Made by a program: the position numbers and the translations under genes. From JAOXRU01 sp965247735 (lineage in GTDB: Bacteria > Bacteroidota > Bacteroidia > Flavobacteriales > Flavobacteriaceae), in NCBI GenBank assembly GCA_965247735.1, contig CBDFHN010000002.1, forward strand, positions 2,604,001 through 2,668,000: a stretch of DNA of 64,000 nucleotides, given 5' to 3'. Within the stretch, counting starts at the first letter, position 1, and each line of letters begins with the position of its first letter. Positions 41,786 to 50,098 of this stretch are shown piece by piece. The notes below the pieces were generated by a model. The model searched no databases. It was not told the origin of the DNA and worked only from the letters and a program-made list of their open reading frames with translations.

Positions 41786-44700
41786 CTAATTTTTTGGAAA
41801 TTTAATAATTTGGTTACCATCATTTATTGGTGTTAATTGATTTTCTACTGGATTATAAATTCGTTTTGTTACCCTTTCATAAAAATCTTTACCTGTAAAA
41901 TTAATCCACAATAAAGTAGGAGGGTTTCCGTTTTTATCTTTTTTAATCTTAGAAAACCTTAAATGATATCTATCTCTAGAGCCTTCTAAATATCCATAGT
42001 CGTTAAATGAATCTACGTAAATATCCCATGTATTTCCTTTATCAAAATAACTTTTCATATATCTTTTGTCATAACCAATCTCTACACTATTTCCTTGGTC
42101 ATCATAGATTATTTGTGTTTCAAAAACATCACTACCTCCCAAGGTTCGAAGTCCTATTTTTGCAGTTTTATTCATCTGACTTTTTTTATCAAAAAATATA
42201 ATATTGGATAGGTAGATCAATTTATTATTATTAGAAGCTCTATTTTTTCTTATGTAAATTGCCCATTCAATGATCCTATTTACTATTTCGTTTTTATCTT
42301 TACTTCTCAAATCAATTTTCTGAGGCATATCAGAACTTTGTTGTCCTTCATCACCATTCTTTGCAGATGAATTACTTTTATTTCCCCTTTCATGTGGTGG
42401 AATATACATGTTATTTTCATCATATCTATTTCTTCCAAAAACATCCTTAGCTTCTCCACAAGTTGGACATGCTGCGTTAGCACCACTTGGGTCAGCCCAA
42501 AATACGGGATTACTATCAAAAGCTACATATGGAGACATTGAATGGTGTGTTACTGGATCTATCGAAGTAAATCTAGCAATCGCTGGATCATACTGACGCA
42601 AATCCATCTCATAAAGTTCGAGTCCTAAACCTTCTTCAAGCTCAATCCCATTATACCCAAACTTCCCAGCAACCCCATTTCCTAGGGGGCTTCGGATATT
42701 ATTATACCCTTTATGAGTAAGTCCAAATGGATAATAATTCTTCTCATCAATAATTTCGGTAGCCGCATCAATAACGCCATTATTATCAGCATCTTGGTAA
42801 GACAATCGTACGTTCCCTAAATGGTCTTTATATTGATAAACATACTCAAAAGCGCCGTTATTATTGTTTACATAGCCCTCTGGATGGTTAAAGAATTCTA
42901 AAACATTGTTTTTATAGATATAGTTACCCGCATAAGATTGTGTAGTTCCATCACTAACAGTTTTACGAAGTTTTACTCCTGTAGCATCATAAACATACTC
43001 AATGTTTCCGTTATGTTCTGTATTGACAATAGTAACTTTTGTCGGTAAGTTTAAGTGATTGTATAGGATTTCAATGATGCCTTTATTAGCGTCAGAGATC
43101 ATGTTGCCATTAAGGTCATAACTATAATCATCTAAAGAATCTGTAGCTGTATTAACGGCATCATCTTTAAAACCATATTTATCCAATGTTGCGGCATCAG
43201 TAACTTTCATTAATCTGTTACCACTATCATAACTATAGCTAAGGTTATCCATTACTCCAAAATCACTTGCCGTTCCTAGTACTGGATTATCTACCACATG
43301 CCCTTGTCTGGTTAAAGACATAATATTCCCCATTTTATCATAAGATATCCCAGACACATCATAATTGCTAAAAGAATTCGCTCCAGTTGCAGCGGTAATT
43401 CGGTTTAGGGCATTGTAACTGTAGGCATAGCTTTTAAGGCTACTATCTGTATTGGCAGTACGCCAACTTGTTGCCGATATGTTTCCGTTAAATAAATGCA
43501 CTCCTGAACCTGTGTTATAATCTAGCTTAAAGTTAAACAATTTATTGGTATTGCTAACATCGTTAATACCTCTTAGCCATCCTCTAACATTATAATCATA
43601 AGCTATATCTTGTAATGGGTTTGTTTCGCTATTTCCTACTTTTTTACTTTCCAGTTGCCCAAGTTCATCATAGGTATTGCTTACTATAAGTTCGCCAGCT
43701 GCATCTGCTATTTTTGCAGAAAAGGTACGATTTGTAGTTGCTATAAAATGAAATCCATTTTTTAAGGTAACACTATTACTCGCTATCTTACTAGTGCTAG
43801 TTGTTATGCTTTGTGATAAAACTATGTTTAAAGGCTCATTGCCTCCTCCGGAACAATCATAACCCAAAGTTTCATCTCCCAAACACTGGACCTGAGAGAG
43901 TAAACGTCCAGCATGGTCATAGTTAAAATTGTCTAAGGTAACAATTGTCGTTCCTGCTTTTGTGTGCTGAATTCTACTATGTGTTGTTCTTCCAATAAAA
44001 TCTAACTTAAATTCGCTAATATCTACGGTTTCAAGGTAGTCATTTTTACTATACGCATAGATATTCCTTGCTTTTTCATCATAATAACTTACGGTTGTTA
44101 TCCAATTATCAGTATCTAATACTTTTACTCGACTTCCTGTTGCCAATCCTTTTAAATTTGTGGTACTTGTTTTACCAAAAGAAGAAATGCTTGTAGTAGC
44201 ACCAGCACGATTAAATGTGTAATTATCATAATAATTAACAGTAAGCACTTCTATATTTGTATCTGGGTAATTAGCATTGGTATAATAAGAACCATCAACG
44301 CCTGTACCAGTAGTTACTTTTGTCTCGTAATTTTGTTCAGGTGTTTTGCTGTCAAAAGTGGATTTTATAGTCGTTATATTATCTATTCCAGTATAGACCC
44401 CTGTATAGACTACTCTTCCAAAAACATCATACTTGGTAAACATCCACGGGTTTAGCGCATCTCTGGTCATCACTGGACGGTCTAGCTTGTCATATACGAT
44501 ATATTCGCGCTCTTTTCCTGGTATTTGCTTTTCTACCAATCTATTTCTGCTGTCATACTGGTATTGGTAACAAAGATTTGCCAATTCTGATGTACTTACT
44601 CCATCGGTTAAATTTACTTTTGGTGGTAATACGTAAGTCAAATTCCCGTAATCATCATAAACATAATAGGTGTCGTGTGCTGTTGAGATATTGTTAATGT

Positions 44701-45460
44701 TGGCATAGCTACGTTTTAATAGTACTTGTCCTTGTTTGTCTTTAAACTCTTCTGTAGTATGGTTTTTACCAGTGGTCCAATTTTCATCTTTGGTAACCGT
44801 TTTGTAGAGTTCTGCAGCGGCATAAAATGTACTTGCGTCTAGAGAAGGTGCATAGCTCGCTGTTAAGCTTACGGAAAACATACGCACATTATCATTGGCT
44901 GGGTTAGTGGTATTTGCTGGGTCGTGAGTATTGGTTTGGTAATCGAACTGTATTTCATGTCCACTTCCTAATTTCCAAGCTGCGCCTGGTGCTGCCTGCT
45001 TTAACACCCTGTTTAGTGGTGAGGCTTCAAACTCCTTTTCTGAGAATGCATTAGCATCTTCAGGTAAAGTTACCCCTGCAAAATCTAAGGGATATTTATT
45101 TTTATAAAAGGTTTGAGTCGCCAAACCTACATCCCCTGTTCTTATCTGTCCATTAGAGCTTCCATTGCTATAAGGTAGGTAGTCTTTTGTCTGCCTGCCA
45201 TAAGCATCGTAAGTATAATGCGTAATAATATCTTCTCTACTTCCTCCTGCATTAATTGCAATGCTCTGTTTGGCTCTTCCCAAGCCATCAAAATATTGTA
45301 TGGATGTATTTTTATCATCATTAGGAACCAATGCTAAAGAATCCAACATTTTTACAGGAATCGTATATGTGGTACTTTTAACATAATTTTCTGTCTGGGT
45401 TGCTGTTTGTGCTAGTATTATATATGGGAATAACACTAAAAGGAATATTATTTTTCTCAT
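41786..45460 (-). CDS. DUF6443/RHS-repeat protein with unrecognised C-terminal tail (putative effector)
   Basis: A 1224-residue secreted protein. A signal peptide (1-17, ending ILAQ) precedes a DUF6443 domain (~20-190, with DGLGRAKQSIAINAGG) and RHS/YD repeats (~190-900, e.g. YVYDDYGNLTYVLPPKV, YDYNVRGWLRGIND). The RHS core ends with YYPFGLTHKGYNN, ELYEMDLRQYDPAIARFTSIDP and FWADPSGA near residue 992. The ~230-residue tail that follows (993-1224) has a CPTC motif, a low-complexity linker and a mixed alpha/beta domain (TLGGSDVFETQIIYDDQGNS) unlike any fold I recognise. In RHS families this tail is the variable toxin. The tail DNA looks more AT-rich than the core, as in exchanged toxin cassettes. 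Toxicity is inferred. Confidence 0.75.
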   Translation of the reverse strand: MRKIIFLLVLFPYIILAQTATQTENYVKSTTYTIPVKMLDSLALVPNDDKNTSIQYFDGLGRAKQSIAINAGGSREDIITHYTYDAYGRQTKDYLPYSNGSSNGQIRTGDVGLATQTFYKNKYPLDFAGVTLPEDANAFSEKEFEASPLNRVLKQAAPGAAWKLGSGHEIQFDYQTNTHDPANTTNPANDNVRMFSVSLTASYAPSLDASTFYAAAELYKTVTKDENWTTGKNHTTEEFKDKQGQVLLKRSYANINNISTAHDTYYVYDDYGNLTYVLPPKVNLTDGVSTSELANLCYQYQYDSRNRLVEKQIPGKEREYIVYDKLDRPVMTRDALNPWMFTKYDVFGRVVYTGVYTGIDNITTIKSTFDSKTPEQNYETKVTTGTGVDGSYYTNANYPDTNIEVLTVNYYDNYTFNRAGATTSISSFGKTSTTNLKGLATGSRVKVLDTDNWITTVSYYDEKARNIYAYSKNDYLETVDISEFKLDFIGRTTHSRIQHTKAGTTIVTLDNFNYDHAGRLLSQVQCLGDETLGYDCSGGGNEPLNIVLSQSITTSTSKIASNSVTLKNGFHFIATTNRTFSAKIADAAGELIVSNTYDELGQLESKKVGNSETNPLQDIAYDYNVRGWLRGINDVSNTNKLFNFKLDYNTGSGVHLFNGNISATSWRTANTDSSLKSYAYSYNALNRITAATGANSFSNYDVSGISYDKMGNIMSLTRQGHVVDNPVLGTASDFGVMDNLSYSYDSGNRLMKVTDAATLDKYGFKDDAVNTATDSLDDYSYDLNGNMISDANKGIIEILYNHLNLPTKVTIVNTEHNGNIEYVYDATGVKLRKTVSDGTTQSYAGNYIYKNNVLEFFNHPEGYVNNNNGAFEYVYQYKDHLGNVRLSYQDADNNGVIDAATEIIDEKNYYPFGLTHKGYNNIRSPLGNGVAGKFGYNGIELEEGLGLELYEMDLRQYDPAIARFTSIDPVTHHSMSPYVAFDSNPVFWADPSGANAACPTCGEAKDVFGRNRYDENNMYIPPHERGNKSNSSAKNGDEGQQSSDMPQKIDLRSKDKNEIVNRIIEWAIYIRKNRASNNNKLIYLSNIIFFDKKSQMNKTAKIGLRTLGGSDVFETQIIYDDQGNSVEIGYDKRYMKSYFDKGNTWDIYVDSFNDYGYLEGSRDRYHLRFSKIKKDKNGNPPTLLWINFTGKDFYERVTKRIYNPVENQLTPINDGNQIIKFPKN

Positions 45461-45466
45461 TGTTAA

Positions 45467-48400
45467 CTAGTTTTTATAGTGGTATTCATTGTTACTTAAA
45501 ATGTTATCCTCTGCATCTTTTACATATTGAAGTCGATTAAAACTATCGTAATAGTAATAGATAGTTTGACCCCGAGCATCAGTCATACTAGTTACTCCTA
45601 TAAGCGGATCATAAGTATAAGAAGACATTGTGGCATCATCTGGCAATGCATTACGTAATGCTGTTAATGCTATACGCAGTTCTTCTTCTTTACAGGAGAC
45701 AGTACGGCAATTGTCTGTATCAAAATTAGAAGCATTTACTGCTGCAGTAATAAATGATTGAACAGCTCTTAAATTAGCAACTGTAAAATTCTCTATTTTT
45801 GCAATCGGTTGGGTATCATTATATCCCCAGATATAATACACATGTGTACCCTCTTTTTTAGAGAGTTCTTTTACATTTCCATTGGCATAATAGCTATGAA
45901 ATACAATATTATCTTTTAAGATCTCACTCTTTTTTGCCGTTTGCATGTCTTTAGGTAATGTTAATCCATCAATAGTTTGGTGATAATTGGTACGTTTAGT
46001 TGATAATAATACACTATTCTTATATGACTCTACCTGTACTGGTGTTGATATCCGATGTTGTGTTTTTAGATTATCAATAGCTTGTTTTTCAATTATCGTT
46101 AGATTCTCATGACCTAAATCATTATTAAAATTAACGTCACTAGGATAATAGGTCTTTGTTTTAAAAAACTCCCCTTTACTATTTGTCATCTCAACTCTCG
46201 TTAATTGTAAATGAGCTGAATTGTCGTAAAAATAGTTATTAACAGATGTTGTTGGATTTGCACCATTCAAATCATACAGAATATTTGTTTCTTTTGTTTT
46301 ATATATCCAATTTGTAGGCACATGATATGGAATCATTGTATAGTTTGCAGGAGAAAGTAAAGACGTTGTTGAATAAATTTCAGGAGTTCTAAGTCGTACA
46401 ACAAAACCTATTAACGATTCTTTATAAGTATTTACATTATCATTATAATAGGTAGAAAACGGTATAGGAATATAATTTAAATTTGCATAATCATAAACCG
46501 TTGTTTGTACTGGAACATCTACATTATTTATACGTTTGAATATTTCTTTTTTTAATGGAATATTCCTTAACCATGAATAATCAATAGTAGGGCCTGTTTC
46601 CCAATCAACAGTTTTAAATTGATCTTTAAACTTGGTAAACTTATGGATGGTTTTACTGTCTTCTTCCAAAACGGTAACATTTTCATAAAATACATTTCCA
46701 ACATTATAATAGCTATTAGACGATCTTTTGAGCACTTCTTGCACGTTGTGTGTCAGCGAACTAGGATCGAGATAATGATGTTCTACAGCCTTAATCGTTT
46801 CAATTTTTCCTGAAAGATATCCAGAACTTACATTTACATTTGATGGATCAGTATACTTAAATTGTTTTCTTAAACTGACATTATTGCCTTCCGTTTTGTT
46901 AATCAATTCTTTTATTCTCAATCCACCTCCAGTTAATGTTCCAGTATATTCATACACACTATTCCAAGACACTTGAAATGAGCCCCCTATACCATCTACG
47001 AAATTCTGAACAGATAAAACATAAGTTCCTGCGTTTATATATTCTTCCTCACTAACAAAGAATGGCCAGCTAATATTGTCCCCTGTAAAATGCATGGTTT
47101 TAACCACTTCATTAGTAGTATTTTTTTTGATCTCTATGATTGTTCCAGGTGGGACAAAACCTGATGGGCCAGTATTCCCTAAATGTTCTATTTTCCCCTC
47201 TATAACCATCACTCCACTATTACTAATTGTAAATGGTGCTGAAGTTACTGTATTAAACAAATGCGAATCATTAAATGTAACGTTTCCCCCTATTAATTTA
47301 TTAAACCTCTTTTCTGTTCCCTCATATTCATTCAATTCATATACAAATTCTGTGCTTCCCCCAGTTGGATAATTTATTTTTTTTAAGGATCCTTTTTTTG
47401 TAGAATACAAATCTGGAATTCTCGTACCTCCTGAATAAGCAAAATCACCTGCAATGTCCTGACCAATTGGTTGATTCGTACTACTCTGATATCCCCATAA
47501 ATCTTTGGCTTTAGAGTTTATTGAAGGCAATCCACCTCCATTATACTCAAATAAATATGCTGGTTTCCCTAATTCTTGAACACTGTTTAAAAAAAATCTT
47601 TGTGAAGATGAAAAAGAATGTGAAAAATCAACTTCTTTAACCATGATGTCTCTATTAAATATAGTAACCTTACTTAATGGACTTAATTCTCCCAAAGGAG
47701 TACCTGTAGTAAATTCGTAACTAAAAAGAACTGACTGATTATCAAATGTAGTCGTTATCCTTTTTAGTCGTTTTCCACTCACATTCATTATAAACTCTAC
47801 TTGCTGTAAATTATCTGAAAGACCATAAGGGTGATTACGGTAACGAGGTAAGATAAATTCATGTTTTATTGAAGAATGTGACTTATAAGAATAGCTGATT
47901 TCATCATATTCAAAATTTATCTCTTCTCCATCTGTTAGAATAATTTTACTAATTCTCCAATTCTTATTTTTTACTGGACCTCCGGAATTTATCAACGAGT
48001 AAGATAAATCCAATGTTGTACTATGGCTTACTATATATTCTAATGCTCGAAAAACAAATTGTACGCCTTGCTCATCTGTTAGAACAAAACCTTCTATTGT
48101 TCCTTCTCCGTTTGAGGTTCCTGGAATTTCTTCAATTTTAACACTTGCATAAGGTATAGTATGGGGTTTACGCAGCTGATTATACATAAATTTGCCACTA
48201 TTTCCGGTAAAATAATAGGAAAAAGTATCAGGAGCTCCGTCTAATAAATTGTAAAATGTATCTTGCCCAAAATTATATCCTCTACTAAAAGTAAGCATCG
48301 TTGCAATAGTTGGAGTTGCAAGCAACTCCTTTAAATCTCCTCCAGTTCCTAATGGAACACCACTTGCCCCTCCAGACCCGTTATATGCAAAGGCGTTAAA

Positions 48401-48787
48401 ATAATTTTCGTACATTTCATTCATTGCAGATTGATCTTCTCCTACTCCGATATTTGGAGTAAAATCGTATAAATCATTTACAGTACACGAAATCATTCCT
48501 CCAAAATTTAAGTTCCATCCCATACCAATATCTGGGTTGTTTTCTTCTACTTTTACTCCAGATGTATGATAACTTAGAGATAAAGGAAATTCAAAATCCT
48601 TGTGTTTTATAGAATAAATAGGGACAGAAACATTAGCTGTTCCTGTTGCATGTCCAATTGGTATTTCGCCATATTTTTCAAAAGAAAACGCAGATGGTAT
48701 GGAAGGTATTTTTACTGCTTCATCTAGATCTTGCCCAAACATCATCATGTTGATCAGAATGCAAAATGTTAATAAATAATATTTCAT
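45467..48787 (-). CDS. Large RHS-family shell protein, N-terminal partner of the RHS effector
   Basis: A 1106-residue secreted protein. The signal peptide is ~1-18 (MMMFGQD). The N-terminal IPIGHATGTANVSVPIYSI and FPLSLSYHTSGVKVEENNPDIGMGW block is the typical opening of Bacteroidota RHS proteins. Beta-rich stretches follow, and it ends with an RHS/YD pattern (YTYDPLIGVTSMTDARGQTIYYYYDSFNRL). It ends 6 bp before the next RHS gene, so the second one appears to continue the same shell from a separate polypeptide. The two together would form the cocoon that encloses the C-terminal tail. No adhesion or protease motif is evident. Confidence 0.8.
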   Translation of the reverse strand: MKYYLLTFCILINMMMFGQDLDEAVKIPSIPSAFSFEKYGEIPIGHATGTANVSVPIYSIKHKDFEFPLSLSYHTSGVKVEENNPDIGMGWNLNFGGMISCTVNDLYDFTPNIGVGEDQSAMNEMYENYFNAFAYNGSGGASGVPLGTGGDLKELLATPTIATMLTFSRGYNFGQDTFYNLLDGAPDTFSYYFTGNSGKFMYNQLRKPHTIPYASVKIEEIPGTSNGEGTIEGFVLTDEQGVQFVFRALEYIVSHSTTLDLSYSLINSGGPVKNKNWRISKIILTDGEEINFEYDEISYSYKSHSSIKHEFILPRYRNHPYGLSDNLQQVEFIMNVSGKRLKRITTTFDNQSVLFSYEFTTGTPLGELSPLSKVTIFNRDIMVKEVDFSHSFSSSQRFFLNSVQELGKPAYLFEYNGGGLPSINSKAKDLWGYQSSTNQPIGQDIAGDFAYSGGTRIPDLYSTKKGSLKKINYPTGGSTEFVYELNEYEGTEKRFNKLIGGNVTFNDSHLFNTVTSAPFTISNSGVMVIEGKIEHLGNTGPSGFVPPGTIIEIKKNTTNEVVKTMHFTGDNISWPFFVSEEEYINAGTYVLSVQNFVDGIGGSFQVSWNSVYEYTGTLTGGGLRIKELINKTEGNNVSLRKQFKYTDPSNVNVSSGYLSGKIETIKAVEHHYLDPSSLTHNVQEVLKRSSNSYYNVGNVFYENVTVLEEDSKTIHKFTKFKDQFKTVDWETGPTIDYSWLRNIPLKKEIFKRINNVDVPVQTTVYDYANLNYIPIPFSTYYNDNVNTYKESLIGFVVRLRTPEIYSTTSLLSPANYTMIPYHVPTNWIYKTKETNILYDLNGANPTTSVNNYFYDNSAHLQLTRVEMTNSKGEFFKTKTYYPSDVNFNNDLGHENLTIIEKQAIDNLKTQHRISTPVQVESYKNSVLLSTKRTNYHQTIDGLTLPKDMQTAKKSEILKDNIVFHSYYANGNVKELSKKEGTHVYYIWGYNDTQPIAKIENFTVANLRAVQSFITAAVNASNFDTDNCRTVSCKEEELRIALTALRNALPDDATMSSYTYDPLIGVTSMTDARGQTIYYYYDSFNRLQYVKDAEDNILSNNEYHYKN

Positions 48788-48789
48788 AA

Positions 48790-48846
48790 TTATATGTTTT
48801 CAAGTTTTAAAATTCGCTTCTCTAAAGCTGTAATTTCTTTTTCTAA
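48790..48846 (-). pseudogene. Out-of-frame relic of a tail-fibre coiled-coil C-terminus
   Basis: Starting inside the TAG stop of the tail-fibre gene, but in another frame, a short open stretch reads LEKEITALEKRILKLENI and stops. This is the heptad pattern normally ending tail-fibre-like proteins of this group. It is probably left over from an exchange or frameshift at the 3' end. Confidence 0.5.
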
Positions 48847-49748
48847 TTAGCTGTTCTTAATAGTTCTTCAATGCGTTCCAATCTGTCAGACAGTTTTTTA
48901 TTTTCTTTTTCAAGAAGGTCCATCTTTTTAGCTTGCTTATTTATTTTTTTTATCTCTTTACCTTGAGCAATTGTATACAGGGTTAACTCTTCTATTTTTT
49001 GCAATAGTTTTATGTTCATCTCTGCTAATAGCAATCCATTTCCTTGCATTTCTTTTTCAGAAGCGATTCCTGGAAGATGCTTGTTTTTTGCAACATAACC
49101 CTCTATAAACTCAAGAGAAGGCAAGTTATAATCCTTTTCAAAAACAAAATCTGCTCCAGCATTTATCGTTACTTTAACTTCCCGAGAATGGATATTTCCT
49201 GCTACTGTTAGTTTTGAATCTGGGGTACTGGTTCCTATTCCAATATTGCCATCAGACTGAACTAAAAATCTAGAATTGCCATTATTATCTTCAATAAGTA
49301 ATGAAGGAGTAATACCGCCAGATGCGTTTTTTATTTTCAATCCTTTTCCTACACCCCCAACATTTGAAATAATAGCAGCCCAATATGTATTGGAAGCTTG
49401 AAGTATTTGAAGTTTACTAGTTGGCGTAGAAGTACCTATACCAACATTTCCATTTTGTTTAAACACAATTCTATTTGCACTAGAACCTCTTGGTCTGAAT
49501 TCCAAATAATCGTTATTTCCATATTGCCCAATATCCCAAAAATTTGAAGCAGATCCTTTCATCCTTATATATGTCCAATCTGTAGCATTGGTGTTTTCGA
49601 TAAATAAACTGGCTCTGCTGTTCTTAATGTGTAAATTAGAATTAGGACTTGTTGTCCCCACCCCAACATTACCATGTACAGGAAAGGTGTTTTGCGCAGC
49701 TGCGCTAAATGTCATTATTAACAGTAGTACTATAAAAGTATTTTTCAT
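48843..49748 (-). CDS. Tail-fibre-like secreted protein with GxxGIGTxxP repeats
   Basis: A 301-residue protein with signal peptide (1-18, FSAAAQ). Three repeats of the form GNVGVGTTSPNSNLHI, GNVGIGTSTPTSKLQI and GNIGIGTSTPDSKLTV lie at about 25-40, 99-114 and 170-185, with beta domains between them. The C-terminus has a VKVTINAGADFVFEKDYNLPSLEFIEGYVAKNKHLPG region and a coiled coil (~245-300). The repeats and coil are characteristic of trimeric tail-fibre-like surface proteins common in Bacteroidota next to RHS genes. It is the first gene of the RHS locus, with a good AAGGAG ribosome-binding site, and could be an adhesive or delivery fibre. Confidence 0.85.
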   Translation of the reverse strand: MKNTFIVLLLIMTFSAAAQNTFPVHGNVGVGTTSPNSNLHIKNSRASLFIENTNATDWTYIRMKGSASNFWDIGQYGNNDYLEFRPRGSSANRIVFKQNGNVGIGTSTPTSKLQILQASNTYWAAIISNVGGVGKGLKIKNASGGITPSLLIEDNNGNSRFLVQSDGNIGIGTSTPDSKLTVAGNIHSREVKVTINAGADFVFEKDYNLPSLEFIEGYVAKNKHLPGIASEKEMQGNGLLLAEMNIKLLQKIEELTLYTIAQGKEIKKINKQAKKMDLLEKENKKLSDRLERIEELLRTAN

Positions 49749-50098
49749 TATATTTTCTCCTTTTTAGTTTTTATCTATCCTTAGTCTTTAACTATTCTAA
49801 CCGATGCATGATGATCAACATCGCAACTATTGCTCATAGTAAATTGCACTCCTGACAAAAATATTATTGGATCATTTTATAATATCGACTAACAGTTAGT
49901 TAACGTTTTTTCTGTAATTTATAGTAATTACACATGCTTATTAGTTGCATACAAACACATGTCTTTAAGTGTATATCTTTCAAATATATTCTATATAATG
50001 CCTATATCAAAATTTAAGCTCTTCTTTCTTCAAACTTTTTTACTATTATTTTACCTTATTTAAGACAGCCTTTGTACCATTTAAATTGATAACAATTT
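49749..50098. other. Intergenic region between pbpC and the RHS locus
   Basis: A 350-bp A/T-rich region with the tail-fibre promoter element at 49856-49863 and a strong AAGGAG ribosome-binding site (minus strand, near 49757). No coding frame or convincing pbpC terminator is visible. Confidence 0.5.
49856..49863 (-). promoter_or_regulatory. -7 promoter element of the RHS operon
   Basis: TATTTTTG on the minus strand matches TAnnTTTG exactly, 108 bp before the ATG of the tail-fibre gene. The leader would be about 100 nt long. The gene also has an unusually good Shine-Dalgarno (AAGGAG). Confidence 0.45.

Noticed and set aside
42307..42596. Short frames on both strands over the RHS tail
   Set aside because: The tail is continuous with the RHS core in the main frame, and the alternatives lack a ribosome site or homology.
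48843..49748. Prophage origin suggested by the tail-fibre-like gene
   Set aside because: There is no capsid, portal, terminase, lysis or integrase gene. This fibre type is common in Bacteroidota next to RHS loci.
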